From Aeromicrobium sp. (GTDB lineage: Bacteria; Actinomycetota; Actinomycetes; Propionibacteriales; Nocardioidaceae): DNA of 37,213 nucleotides. The stretch spans positions 1-37,213 of the forward strand of contig JAOPXO010000180.1 in NCBI GenBank assembly GCA_025965115.1, written 5' to 3'. This document shows, piece after piece, positions 24,925-33,157 of this stretch (the first letter of the stretch is position 1; every line of letters starts with the position of its first letter). Under the pieces are notes generated by a model, which was given only the letters and a program-made list of their open reading frames with translations, did no database searches and had not been told where the DNA came from. The position numbers and the translations under genes are program-made.

Positions 24925-25787
24925 CCAGAATTGCAGTTGTCGGCCTCGGCACGATGGGCGGACGGATCGCCGGCCGCCTGCTGTCCCAGGGGCACGACGT
25001 ATGGGGAACCAACCGAACCAAGACCAGGGCTGACGCACTGATCGAGCAGGGCATGCACTGGTGTGACACACCGCGGGAAGCCGCCGAGTCAGCCGATGTG
25101 GTCATCAGCATGGTCACCGACGCAGCAGCGCTGCACGCGATCACCTCCGGACCAGACGGAATCCTTGCGGGTCTGCGACCTGGGACGGTCCACATCGACA
25201 TGAGCACTGTCGGCCCGGAGACCAGCCGCGATGTCGCGGACGAGGTCGCAGCAGTCGGCGCGTCGATGCTGGCCGCACCGGTCTCTGGCAGCGTTTCAGC
25301 GGTCGAGGAAGGCAGTCTCGCCATCATCGTCGGCGGCGACGCGGACGTGTTTGCCCGGGTCGAACCGATCCTGCGCCAGCTCGGCACTCAGATCACCGTG
25401 GTCGGTGACCCGGAGCAGGCACTGCTGATCAAGATGGCCATCAACATCAGTCTCGCGGTGCAGATGCTGGCCTTCAGCGAGGGAGTCTTGCTGGCCGAGC
25501 GAGGAGGTGTTGATCGCGACGTGGCGATCGACGCGCTCACCAGCAGCGCGATCGGCTCGCCGATGCTCAAGGCTCGCGCCGCGATGGTGCGCGAACTTCC
25601 CGATCAGGCCTGGTTCGACGTACGACTGATGCACAAGGACATCCGGCTCACGCTCGAGAGCGGCGGGCAGCTCGGGGTTCCGCTGCCCACGACGCGGGTG
25701 GCTGACGATCTCCTCACCGCAGCCACGGCACTCGGATATGAGCACCGCGACATCGCCGTGATGTTCCGTGTGCTCTCCGAGCTCTAG
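24921..25787 (+). CDS. NAD(P)-dependent beta-hydroxyacid dehydrogenase-like protein
   Basis: The protein has 288 aa. The Rossmann motif is VVGLGTMGGRIAGRL, the substrate-binding segment is APVSGSVSAVEEGSLAIIVGG, and the catalytic Lys is in LLIKMAINISL. These are hallmarks of the 3-hydroxyisobutyrate/tartronate-semialdehyde reductase family, which also includes succinic semialdehyde reductases. It is the third gene of the run with the aldo/keto reductase, so both may process related carbonyl compounds. Its stop shares CTAG with the convergent GNAT gene. Confidence 0.88.
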   Translation: MTRIAVVGLGTMGGRIAGRLLSQGHDVWGTNRTKTRADALIEQGMHWCDTPREAAESADVVISMVTDAAALHAITSGPDGILAGLRPGTVHIDMSTVGPETSRDVADEVAAVGASMLAAPVSGSVSAVEEGSLAIIVGGDADVFARVEPILRQLGTQITVVGDPEQALLIKMAINISLAVQMLAFSEGVLLAERGGVDRDVAIDALTSSAIGSPMLKARAAMVRELPDQAWFDVRLMHKDIRLTLESGGQLGVPLPTTRVADDLLTAATALGYEHRDIAVMFRVLSEL

Positions 25788-26383
25788 CGTGGTGCCACCG
25801 TCTTGCGCATGACGCAATTGCCCTGGCCTTTCGGGCGGTCGTAGACAAATCCGGCCTTCTCGTATGTGGTGCGCGTGACGTTGTAAAGGAATGACGAGGA
25901 GACCTTCTTGCCCGGCGGGAGATCGTGCGGATAACCCTCGACAACTCCACCGCCGGCCTTGCCAATCAGATCGAGCGCACCGTCGAGGGCTGCACGGGCC
26001 ACACCCTGGCGTCGGTAGTCGCGGTCGATGAAGAAGCAGGTCAGCCGATAGTCGGGCAGGGTCTCGGCGGTGGCTTCGTACTCCTTGCGATGGTGGATGT
26101 TGGGAAGCTCTTCGGGCGTGCCGTACTCGCACCACCCCACCGCAACATCGCCATCGAAGACCAGCGCTGCGTGCGCCTTGCCCTCGTGGACCAGATTCTG
26201 CTTGTGGTCGCGGTAGGCCGCCGCCGGCTGACCCTTGGCGTTCTCGACACAGGTGGGGTGGAACCACGTGCACCAGCAGCCACCCCATACGCCGTTGTGC
26301 TTCTCCGCGAGCGCCCGGAACGCCGGCCAGGTCGAGTCGTCGAGCGCCCGAATCGTGTAGTCCGCCACCTTGGTCTCGGTCAT
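25784..26383 (-). CDS. GNAT family acetyltransferase
   Basis: The protein has 199 aa with a distinctive N-terminal WGGCWCTWFHP and the GNAT coenzyme A motif FFIDRDYRRQGVARAALDGAL. The C-terminal TRTTYEKAGFVYDRPKGQGN matches the last strands of the fold. The tryptophan/cysteine-rich start is common in a small actinobacterial GNAT group of unknown acceptor. A TAGCCT box six bases before the ATG points to leaderless transcription, back to back with that of the divergent DDN-family gene. Confidence 0.86.
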   Translation of the reverse strand: MTETKVADYTIRALDDSTWPAFRALAEKHNGVWGGCWCTWFHPTCVENAKGQPAAAYRDHKQNLVHEGKAHAALVFDGDVAVGWCEYGTPEELPNIHHRKEYEATAETLPDYRLTCFFIDRDYRRQGVARAALDGALDLIGKAGGGVVEGYPHDLPPGKKVSSSFLYNVTRTTYEKAGFVYDRPKGQGNCVMRKTVAPR

Positions 26384-26389
26384 GGCAGC

Positions 26390-26395
26390 AGGCTA
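26390..26395 (-). promoter_or_regulatory. Leaderless -10 box (TAGCCT) of the GNAT gene
   Basis: TAGCCT is followed by six bases and the ATG at 26383. It is the same hexamer and spacing as at mshB. Confidence 0.55.
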
Positions 26396-26420
26396 GAACG
26401 CATCGGCGACGTTTTCCCAG

Positions 26421-26426
26421 TAGGTT
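26421..26426 (+). promoter_or_regulatory. Leaderless -10 box (TAGGTT) of the DDN-family gene
   Basis: TAGGTT is followed by six bases and the ATG at 26433. The two divergent -10 boxes in this 49-base gap are only 25 bases apart, so their polymerases must compete. Confidence 0.55.
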
Positions 26427-26432
26427 TGCGCG

Positions 26433-26927
26433 ATGGGTCGCTTCTCATTGCCGGACGAAAAGCCGAAGGGCTTGGACAATCCGGGTGCCGCGAGGTTCAT
26501 CCGCTACATGTCGAAGGCCAACGTCGCGGCCTTCAAGCTGACCAATGGACGGCTGGGTGGCAGGTGGCGGATCGGCGAAGGCTTCAAGAAGCCGCCACCG
26601 ATCCTGCTGCTCGAACACGTCGGACGCACCTCGGGCAAGACGTTCACCGCACCGCTCGTCTACCTCGTCGATGGCCCCAACCTGGTCGTCGTTGCGTCGC
26701 AGGGCGGTCTGCCCAAGAACCCTCAGTGGTACGCCAACCTGGTCGCCAAGCCGGACACGGTCGTCCACCTTCGCAAGCAGAAGGCGCGCGACGTCCACGC
26801 GCGGGTCGTCGAGGGTGCCGAGCGAGACGCACTCTGGGCTCGACTCCTCGACCTCTACGCCGACTTCGCGAAATACGCGAAGTGGACCGACCGTGAGATT
26901 CCCGTCGTCGTCCTCGAACCTCGCTAG
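26433..26927 (+). CDS. DDN-family deazaflavin-dependent oxidoreductase
   Basis: The protein has 164 aa with the DDN/DUF385 pattern: [47 protein letters not shown] and [13 protein letters not shown]. Family members bind coenzyme F420 and reduce quinones or nitroimidazoles. The N-terminal helix [18 protein letters not shown] may contact the membrane. It is divergent from the GNAT gene, and its stop shares CTAG with rnhA. The use of F420 is inferred from the family. Confidence 0.88.
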   Translation: MGRFSLPDEKPKGLDNPGAARFIRYMSKANVAAFKLTNGRLGGRWRIGEGFKKPPPILLLEHVGRTSGKTFTAPLVYLVDGPNLVVVASQGGLPKNPQWYANLVAKPDTVVHLRKQKARDVHARVVEGAERDALWARLLDLYADFAKYAKWTDREIPVVVLEPR

Positions 26928-27373
26928 CGCGCCATCGCCTCGAGCATCCCGCGGGTCGCCAGCTGGTCCGCCAGCTCGTTGTCGACGACACCGGAATGCC
27001 CCTTGACCCAGAACCACTCCACCTCATGTCGCTCGCACGCGGCTTGGAGTCTTTGCCACAGGTCGACGTTCTTGACCGGCTGCTTGGCCGACGTCTTCCA
27101 CCCGTTCTTGGCCCATCCCGCGACCCACTTCGTGATTCCACTGCGTACGTAGGTGCTGTCGGTGTGCAGATGCACGACAACCGGACGTTTCAGCGCTTCC
27201 AGCGCCATGATCGTCGCCGTCAGCTCCATCCGGTTGTTGGTCGTCTCGGCGGACTCGCCGCCGAACAACTCCCGCATGTGTTCGCCATGCCTCAGCACGG
27301 CGCCCCAACCTCCCGGGCCGGGATTGGGCGTGCACCCTCCGTCGGTGTGGATCACCACCACGTCTTCACTCAC
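26924..27373 (-). CDS. rnhA: Ribonuclease HI
   Basis: The GTG at 27373 (149 aa) gives the normal length and N-terminus; the track start adds a Ser-rich run that is the regulator's coding region out of frame. The carboxylate set is present: Asp in [15 protein letters not shown], Glu in [16 protein letters not shown], Asp in [12 protein letters not shown] and Asp in the last segment [11 protein letters not shown], with the His of KGHSG. The basic handle region [16 protein letters not shown] is also present. It cleaves RNA in RNA-DNA hybrids. It follows the TetR gene by seven bases, an unusual pairing that suggests shared transcription. Confidence 0.93.
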   Translation of the reverse strand: MSEDVVVIHTDGGCTPNPGPGGWGAVLRHGEHMRELFGGESAETTNNRMELTATIMALEALKRPVVVHLHTDSTYVRSGITKWVAGWAKNGWKTSAKQPVKNVDLWQRLQAACERHEVEWFWVKGHSGVVDNELADQLATRGMLEAMAR

Positions 27374-27380
27374 TGCGCCA

Positions 27381-27974
27381 TCATGCCGTGAGTGCGTGGA
27401 AGACGTCGACGAGCTCGTCGATGACTTGATCGACGCTGAGGTCGAGGACACCCTCGTGCCAGGCAAGCCCGACCTGGGTCAACGCACCGGCAAACGCGTA
27501 CGCGCGAAGCCGTAGAGCCGCATCGTCGGATCCTTCGGGGGCCGGGCTGAACTCGAACCAGAGCTCCACCGCACGCGTGGCGAAGCCGTCGCCGTAGGGA
27601 GCTAACGCACCGGTACGACCCTCGACAGCGAGGAGCCGAGCCACGCGCGGGTCGCTCAGCGCTCCGCGGAGGTAGACGGTCAGGGCAGGCCGGGGGTCCT
27701 GCCCACCGCCGGCGATGATCCCCGGAATCACCTGCTCGACCAGCCGATCAGTGACCTGTTGGAACACCGCAGCGGCGAGCTCGTCGATCGACGCGAAGTT
27801 CTCATAGAAGTAGCGCTTGGTGAGTTTCGCCTCGGCGCAGATGTCGACGATCCCGACTGCCGCTACGCCGCGGGTGCCGAAGAGTTCAAGACCGGCGTCG
27901 ATCAGTTTCTGGCGCCGCTCATCGCGCCGCTCGGTGGCGGTCACTCCGCCGTACACACGTGCGGTCTCAGGCAC
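27381..27974 (-). CDS. TetR family regulator of the DoxX-MpaB-CrtC-like operon
   Basis: The protein has 197 aa and starts at GTG, with AGAGGTG eight bases upstream. The helix-turn-helix spans about residues 20-66 ([19 protein letters not shown], then the recognition segment [16 protein letters not shown]). The gene diverges from the DoxX operon across 88 bases that hold a good promoter and an 18-base palindrome. It probably represses that operon in response to an unknown, likely hydrophobic ligand. RNase HI lies immediately downstream. Confidence 0.88.
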   Translation of the reverse strand: MPETARVYGGVTATERRDERRQKLIDAGLELFGTRGVAAVGIVDICAEAKLTKRYFYENFASIDELAAAVFQQVTDRLVEQVIPGIIAGGGQDPRPALTVYLRGALSDPRVARLLAVEGRTGALAPYGDGFATRAVELWFEFSPAPEGSDDAALRLRAYAFAGALTQVGLAWHEGVLDLSVDQVIDELVDVFHALTA

Positions 27975-27993
27975 TTCTTGTCACCTCTCACAT

Positions 27994-28023
27994 TTGACAC
28001 CCGATCGTATCAGATCGTAGAGT
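27994..28023 (+). promoter_or_regulatory. Promoter TTGACA-N18-TAGAGT of the DoxX operon
   Basis: TTGACA at 27994-27999 is a perfect -35 and TAGAGT at 28018-28023 fits TANNNT. The transcript would start near 28030, just at the operator palindrome. Two GATCGTA direct repeats lie between the boxes and read TACGAT on the other strand, where they could serve the TetR gene. Confidence 0.65.
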
Positions 28024-28031
28024 CATCAATG

Positions 28032-28049
28032 TGATCCTCTAAAGGATCA
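28032..28049. promoter_or_regulatory. TetR operator candidate TGATCCT-N4-AGGATCA
   Basis: Perfect seven-base arms surround CTAA, placed at the predicted transcription start and 13 bases before the DoxX ATG. A TetR dimer here would block transcription of the operon. Confidence 0.65.
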
Positions 28050-28062
28050 GATTGGTGGACCA

Positions 28063-28422
28063 ATGAGTACGTCGACAATCACGACCATCGTCACCGTCGC
28101 CCTCGCCGCGCTGTTCCTGCTTTCAGGCGCCAGCAAAGTGCTCCGTCATCCCGCGTCCCTCGTCTCACGCGACGAGCTGAAGGTGCCCGCGATCCTCTGG
28201 AGCCTGATCGGCGCCGCCGAGATCGCCGGTGCCGCCGGCGTGCTGATCGGCCTCGGCGTGACGCCACTCGGAATTGCCGCCGCTGCCGGACTACTGGTCC
28301 TGAGCATTGGCGCGGTGGGAGCTCACGGCCGAGCACACGATCCGATCGCCCACACAGCTCCGGCCGTGCTCGGCTTCCTCCTGGCCGCAGGGACGCTCGC
28401 GCTGTTCGTGACGGGCGGATGA
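28063..28422 (+). CDS. DoxX-like membrane protein
   Basis: The protein has 119 aa with four hydrophobic helices and the DoxX-type start ALAALFLLSGASKVLRHP, followed by VPAILWSLIGAAEIAGAAGVLIG. DoxX relatives often accompany redox enzymes in membranes and may handle quinones or electrons, although their role is generally unproven. GGTGG precedes the ATG. The stop overlaps the MpaB-like gene by ATGA, so the two are translationally coupled. Confidence 0.85.
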   Translation: MSTSTITTIVTVALAALFLLSGASKVLRHPASLVSRDELKVPAILWSLIGAAEIAGAAGVLIGLGVTPLGIAAAAGLLVLSIGAVGAHGRAHDPIAHTAPAVLGFLLAAGTLALFVTGG

Positions 28423-29690
28423 CCACGATGACTGCAGACGCCGGATCGATGACCGAACCGATTCCCACCGAGTTCCTCGGATACTGGAAGCGGCTCGACG
28501 AGCCAGGCATCCGGCGAGCCCGCCGACTCTGCCGAGCCATCCTGCGTTTCGATCCCATACCCGACGAGGCGCAGGTGCTGGACTTCGCTCGCGGCTACTA
28601 CGACGCCGATCCAGTCGCGGAGGCATTCGTTGACGAGGTGTACGGCGGTCGCGGCAGCGCGGAGGGTCGTCGGATGCTCGACCTCGCCATCGCACACGGT
28701 GTCGAGTCCATCCCCGATGCACCGGAGTCGATGCGGAAGCTCTTCGACGAGTTCGAACGTCCGCCGGCGTGGCTCGATCCCGCCAAGATCGACCAAGGAG
28801 CTGCGCTGTTCAGGCGCTTCGGTCCGTCGGTGTTCAGCTTTGCCGGCGTTGAGACACTGCTCGGCTACACCGAGAGCTCGATCGTCAAACCCCTGTCCAT
28901 GACCGGTGGCTATGCCGGCGACAGCGCGTTGAACCGGTTCATGGAGACCGCACGGTTCTGGATCGACGTCTCTGAGCCGGGCGGCCTCGACACCGGTGGC
29001 CCAGGTCGAGCGACTGCGATGAGGGTACGTGTGATGCACGTGTTCCTCCGCCGGCACATCGTTGAGCATCCTGACTGGGAGATCGACTCTTGGGGTGTGC
29101 CGATCAGCCAGTCCGATGCGCTGATCACCCTGATGTCCTCAAGTCTCACGCCCGGCCTGGCCATGCACCTGATGGGCTATCGCACCACACGCCGCGAGAT
29201 CGAGACGTTGATGCACTACTGGCGTTACATCGGACACCTGCTCGGCGTCCAACCGCGCTGGTACCCCGAGACGTTCGTCGAAGGGCTTCAGCTCAGCACG
29301 GTGTTCCTGCTCAAGTGCGCCAAGACAGCCGGGGCCGACGGTGTTGAGCTGGTGGAGTCGTACCCTCGCGCATTCACCCCGAAGACGGGTGGGCCCTGGC
29401 GCAGGCGACTGCGCGATGAGATCAACTATCGGGCCCAGGTCGGCTACACCCGGTTCTTCCTGCCCGGCCGGTTCTACCGCAAGTACGACATGCCCAACCC
29501 CTGGCCCTGGGCCCTCCACCCGCTGCTCCGGGCGCCCGGCATCTTCATCGTCGACACGCTGCGTCGGCACGTTCCGCCGATCGCACGACAGGTCGACCGC
29601 TATGCACGGTGGCGCCGCAACACCTGGTGGCTCAACGAAATGGGCGAGAAGGAGTCGAAGTTTGCCCCGGCCGAGGCGCTGCGCCGTTGA
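28419..29690 (+). CDS. MpaB/Lcp-type oxygenase (DUF2236)
   Basis: The protein has 423 aa with the DUF2236 pattern: FSFAGVETLLGYTESSIVKPL, RFMETARFWIDVSEPGGL, VRVMHVFLRRHI (the His here corresponds to the proximal haem ligand region of latex-clearing protein), and WGVPISQSDALITLMSSSL. The family includes Lcp, a b-type haem dioxygenase that cleaves polyisoprene double bonds, and fungal MpaB, which cleaves a farnesyl chain. An oxidative role on an isoprenoid or other hydrophobic chain is therefore reasonable but inferred. It is the second gene of the operon, coupled to DoxX, and the CrtC-like gene follows after 46 bases. Confidence 0.86.
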   Translation: MTTMTADAGSMTEPIPTEFLGYWKRLDEPGIRRARRLCRAILRFDPIPDEAQVLDFARGYYDADPVAEAFVDEVYGGRGSAEGRRMLDLAIAHGVESIPDAPESMRKLFDEFERPPAWLDPAKIDQGAALFRRFGPSVFSFAGVETLLGYTESSIVKPLSMTGGYAGDSALNRFMETARFWIDVSEPGGLDTGGPGRATAMRVRVMHVFLRRHIVEHPDWEIDSWGVPISQSDALITLMSSSLTPGLAMHLMGYRTTRREIETLMHYWRYIGHLLGVQPRWYPETFVEGLQLSTVFLLKCAKTAGADGVELVESYPRAFTPKTGGPWRRRLRDEINYRAQVGYTRFFLPGRFYRKYDMPNPWPWALHPLLRAPGIFIVDTLRRHVPPIARQVDRYARWRRNTWWLNEMGEKESKFAPAEALRR

Positions 29691-29736
29691 GCCACTTCCG
29701 CGCACGACATCTCATACCGAAGGAAGGCTGACAATC

Positions 29737-30837
29737 ATGTTCACGAAGGAAACCTGTCGGATGGCCTCAGTGCCGGCCGACTACGAACGGTTCGGGATCG
29801 CCCAGGGCAGTATCGCTCCCTGGGAGGATGGGTTCCGCACCGACCCTGGCGGTCCTGGCACGTTCGAATGGTGGTATTTCGACGCCGTCCTCGAGGACGG
29901 CTCCACGGTGGTGATCAACTTCATGGTCAAGGACATCCGTGGGGGCGGCGGGGTCAACCAACCGGTCCGGCCCGTCGTCACGTTCGAGCTGGACCGCCCC
30001 GACGGCACACATGTCGAGCGCACCACACCGGTGCTCGACGACTTCTCATTCTCGGCAGACCGCTGCGATGTACGAGTCGGCGCGAACACCTTCGTCGGTG
30101 ACCTGCACGCGTACGCGATCCATGTCGAGATCGAGGACGTGGTCGCGGAGGTCACCCTCACGGGACGTGTGCCTTCCTGGCGACCCGACACCGGTCACAT
30201 GCTGTTCGGAAGCGATCGACCTCACCTGTTCGCGTGGCTGCCCTCCATGCCTCAGGGGGCTGTCGAGGCAACTCTCATGATCGATGGGCAGACACGAACC
30301 CTGGCCGGAACCGGCTATCACGATCACAACTGGGGCAACGCCGCGATGCAGCAGCTGATCAATCACTGGTACTGGGCACGTGGCGAGGCCGGCAGATACT
30401 GCGTGATCGCGTCGAACATCACCGCCGAACGGAAGTACGGCGATACCGAGATCCCGATCTTCATGCTCGCGAAGGACGGCAAGATCGTGGCCGATGACAG
30501 CTCATTCGTGCGGTTCGAGAAGACCGATGAGCATCCTGACCCTTTCACCGGGAAGCCGGTCGCCGACATCACGGTCTACGACTACGACGCCACGGCCGAC
30601 GGCGGTGAGCACTACCGAGTCACCTTCGCGCGTGGTTACACGATCGTCAACAACCGCATGATCGACTCCGTCAAGGGCCCCAAGCATGTCCTCGCAAAGC
30701 TCGTCGGATTCGACGGTTCCTATATGCGATTCACCGGCCAGGTCACCGTCGAGCACCTCACCGACGGCGCCGACCCAGCGCCCGTGACCGCGCCGGCCCT
30801 GTGGGAGCTCATGTACTTCGGCAAGACCAGGACTTAG
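29737..30837 (+). CDS. CrtC/AttH lipocalin-like protein (putative hydratase or cyclase)
   Basis: The ATG at 29737 follows AAGGAAGG by nine bases and gives 366 aa; the longer track ORF overlaps the oxygenase gene. FEWWYFDAVLEDGSTVV near residue 40 and GTGYHDHNWGN near residue 190 are the marks of the CrtC/AttH double-lipocalin fold. CrtC hydrates carotenoid C=C bonds, and other members act as cyclases or Diels-Alderase-like enzymes. There is no signal peptide. As third gene of the operon it probably acts on the same substrate as the DUF2236 oxygenase. The actual reaction is unknown. Its stop overlaps the convergent gene by TTAG. Confidence 0.82.
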   Translation: MFTKETCRMASVPADYERFGIAQGSIAPWEDGFRTDPGGPGTFEWWYFDAVLEDGSTVVINFMVKDIRGGGGVNQPVRPVVTFELDRPDGTHVERTTPVLDDFSFSADRCDVRVGANTFVGDLHAYAIHVEIEDVVAEVTLTGRVPSWRPDTGHMLFGSDRPHLFAWLPSMPQGAVEATLMIDGQTRTLAGTGYHDHNWGNAAMQQLINHWYWARGEAGRYCVIASNITAERKYGDTEIPIFMLAKDGKIVADDSSFVRFEKTDEHPDPFTGKPVADITVYDYDATADGGEHYRVTFARGYTIVNNRMIDSVKGPKHVLAKLVGFDGSYMRFTGQVTVEHLTDGADPAPVTAPALWELMYFGKTRT

Positions 30838-31886
30838 TAGTTGCGGCCGGTGATGACGGGTAGGTCCTTGAGCGTCACCACGCCCGGTGCGGCCGCGACG
30901 ACGTACGGGACGGCGTTCGTCGCGGGCATCGCGGTGTAGATCATCCCGGGACCCATGTAGCCGTCCTCGTCCCAGTCACTCGGCGGGAGACAGTTGATCA
31001 CGGTGCGGAAGTTCGGGCGCCCGAACACCTGGATGACATGCCCGTGCGCGATCTTCTTGGGTGGCGTGACGATGCCCATGATCCAGTTGAACCCCACCGA
31101 CACGACGTTCCTGTCGCCGACCCAGGCGCGATGGAAGCCGTACACGCCACCGATGCTGCCCTTTGGGATCTTCATGAAGCCGAGGTCGGCATCTTCGTCG
31201 GCCGGGGTGAACAACACATCGAAGCTGAGCCGATCCACCGTGAGGCCCATCGCCTCGGTCATCATCGCGGCGGACTCCGCGAACACCTCGCTCTCAGTGC
31301 GTACGTAGTCCTCGAGGCCAGGAGTCGTCAGCTCGCGACCGAAGCCCATGTGGCTCATCGTCTCGTTCGACTCGTACGTCGAGCAGTCCACCGACTCGGT
31401 GATCCGGATCTCGTCGACCCGCTCGCAGGCGCCGGACAGGACCATGCCGACCATGTTGGTGATCCCCGGATGGGCGCCTGAGCCGAAGATCGTCGACTTC
31501 CCGACCTCGCAGGCCTTGGCGATACGCGCCTTGTCGGCATCGGACAGCTTGCCGCCGGTGATCCAGGCAGCGGTCGCGACGATGTTGATGCCGGCCGTCA
31601 GCAGGCGCTCGAGCTCGTCGACGTCCTGCCACAGCGGGTTGTAGCAACAAGCGTCCGGGGCAAGAGCGATGAGCTCGTCGATGTCGTTGGTGGCGTTGAT
31701 GCCGGTCGGTTCGGGCCAGTTGCACAAGTCGGCCGCGTCCTTGCCGACCTTGTCGGCACCGTGCGCGTACACACCGACCAGCTCGAGGTCGGGTCGAGCG
31801 AGGATCGCGTGGAGTGAGCGGCTGCCGATGTTGCCGGTCGTCCACTGGATGACTCGCAGCGGACGGTCGAACGAAGGGGTCGTCAT
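30834..31886 (-). CDS. DapB-like NAD(P)-dependent dehydrogenase
   Basis: The ATG at 31886 gives 350 aa; the longer track ORF extends into the upstream gap. The Rossmann start VIQWTTGNIGSRSLHAIL and the DapB-like segments DIDELIALAPDACCYNPLW, TAAWITGG and FGSGAHPGITNM assign it to the dihydrodipicolinate reductase-like group. That group includes 2,4-diaminopentanoate dehydrogenase and many actinobacterial proteins of unknown substrate. It is not DapB itself, which is shorter. It converges on the CrtC-like gene, so it is not in that operon although it may be functionally linked. It diverges from the first GH16 gene over 212 bases. Confidence 0.82.
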   Translation of the reverse strand: MTTPSFDRPLRVIQWTTGNIGSRSLHAILARPDLELVGVYAHGADKVGKDAADLCNWPEPTGINATNDIDELIALAPDACCYNPLWQDVDELERLLTAGINIVATAAWITGGKLSDADKARIAKACEVGKSTIFGSGAHPGITNMVGMVLSGACERVDEIRITESVDCSTYESNETMSHMGFGRELTTPGLEDYVRTESEVFAESAAMMTEAMGLTVDRLSFDVLFTPADEDADLGFMKIPKGSIGGVYGFHRAWVGDRNVVSVGFNWIMGIVTPPKKIAHGHVIQVFGRPNFRTVINCLPPSDWDEDGYMGPGMIYTAMPATNAVPYVVAAAPGVVTLKDLPVITGRNY

Positions 31887-32098
31887 GCGCCCTAGTAGAT
31901 CAGCCACCGACACGGCAGCCGCTCGAATCTCCGAAGACGCCACCTGTCGGTCTAGCTGATACGGCCCGATGGGGCTACGCGATCTAGTCCGCATGAGCCA
32001 TACACGCAGAATGCCGCCGAGTGACATCCTGTCTGTAGGGAGCGCCCCGCCGACACAGCACGTCGATCGGTGGGGTCGAAGTAGCAAGAGGGAGACTC

Positions 32099-33151
32099 AT
32101 GTTTCGAGCGCGCGCGGTTATTGCTGTCTGCACAGCCGGAATCTCGGTTGGTGCGGCGATCATTGTCGGGGCTGGAGCTGCAACGGCCAAGCCGGTGCAG
32201 AAGACCGAGAGTTTGGCGTCCGGGTTCAGCTGGCCAACTCCGCGACCAACGCCAACCCCGACGCCAACTCCGAGACCAACTCCGACGCCGACCCCAAAAC
32301 CAAGTCCAACTCCAACACCGACTCCGACGCCGACTCCAACACCGACTCCAACACCGACTCCGACCCCGACCCCAACACCACCTCCGGGTCCGTCATGTGG
32401 GGGCGACAGCCCGGACAAGCCCGGTGGTGGGCAGTACACCTGCACGTTCACCGATGACTTCGATGGCTCCGCCCTCGACTCGTCGAAGTGGACGATCGCT
32501 ACCACGGCCCAGACCAACATGAGCAACGCCAACAACGACTGCTATGTCGACAGCCCTGACAACGTCTCGGTCTCGGGGGGCTATCTGCACTTGTCGTCAC
32601 GGGTCGAATCGGCCCCATTCGTGTGCCATCGAACCTACGGCGACTTCACCACGACCAAGACTGCTGCGAATGTCGTGAGCTATGGGAAGTTCACCCAGAC
32701 ATATGGACGGTTCGAGTTCCGAGCGAAGTTCCCCACGGCGTCCTTGGGGTATGACTCGGCGCTGTGGATGAGTCCGCAGGTCCTGACGTACGGGGCATGG
32801 CCGAATTCCGGGGAGATTGACGTGGCGGAATGGTTCGGCAACGCCTATTCCGACCACGTCGTTGCCTCGGCGCACTACCTGGGAGAGACCAGCAATATCG
32901 GCAACTGTGTCGTGCCGGGCGCTGCCACAGGCTTCCACAACTACGCGGTGGACTGGACAGCGACGACGATGTACTACTACTTCGACGACCAGCTCTGCTT
33001 CCAACACTCGTGGAATCCGGCAGCGCCGTTGCTCGCTCCCAAGCCGTTTGACCAGGCGTTCTACATGACCATGACCCAGACAGGCGTGTGGAACGCGCCG
33101 GTCGGGGTGAGTGCCACCATGGACCTCGACTGGGTTCGCGCCTGGAAGTAG
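32099..33151 (+). CDS. Secreted GH16 glycoside hydrolase with Pro-Thr linker (copy 1)
   Basis: The ATG follows GAGGGAG and yields 350 aa: signal peptide ([22 protein letters not shown]), a Pro-Thr linker at about 46-97, and a GH16 domain opening [22 protein letters not shown]. The catalytic motif is [10 protein letters not shown] (ExDxxE), with nucleophile and acid/base Glu. Six cysteines are conserved with the two paralogues downstream and probably form three disulfides. GH16 enzymes cut beta-1,3/1,4-glucans and related galactans; the polymer here is not predictable. The linker would hold the catalytic domain away from the cell or another module. The leader before the start is shared with copy 3. 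Confidence 0.92.
   Translation: MFRARAVIAVCTAGISVGAAIIVGAGAATAKPVQKTESLASGFSWPTPRPTPTPTPTPRPTPTPTPKPSPTPTPTPTPTPTPTPTPTPTPTPTPPPGPSCGGDSPDKPGGGQYTCTFTDDFDGSALDSSKWTIATTAQTNMSNANNDCYVDSPDNVSVSGGYLHLSSRVESAPFVCHRTYGDFTTTKTAANVVSYGKFTQTYGRFEFRAKFPTASLGYDSALWMSPQVLTYGAWPNSGEIDVAEWFGNAYSDHVVASAHYLGETSNIGNCVVPGAATGFHNYAVDWTATTMYYYFDDQLCFQHSWNPAAPLLAPKPFDQAFYMTMTQTGVWNAPVGVSATMDLDWVRAWK
32234..32389 (+). repeat. Six-base tandem repeat encoding the Pro-Thr linker
   Basis: A run of about 26 CCNACN units encodes (PT)n with a few Arg, Lys and Ser interruptions. The unit keeps the frame when it slips, so linker length could vary between strains. Confidence 0.85.
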
Positions 33152-33157
33152 CTCGGG

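Noticed and set aside
25296-26288. 330-aa minus-strand ORF across the dehydrogenase and GNAT ends
   Set aside because: It overlaps two real genes, and its composition and lack of motifs mark it as a shadow.
32234-32389. CRISPR-like array
   Set aside because: The repeat has a six-base period without spacers and encodes a Pro-Thr linker.
31969-32457. Plus-strand ORF with Asn/Thr/Asp/Ser repeats over the first GH16 start
   Set aside because: It is the Pro-Thr repeat read in another frame, and the repeat lacks stops in several frames.
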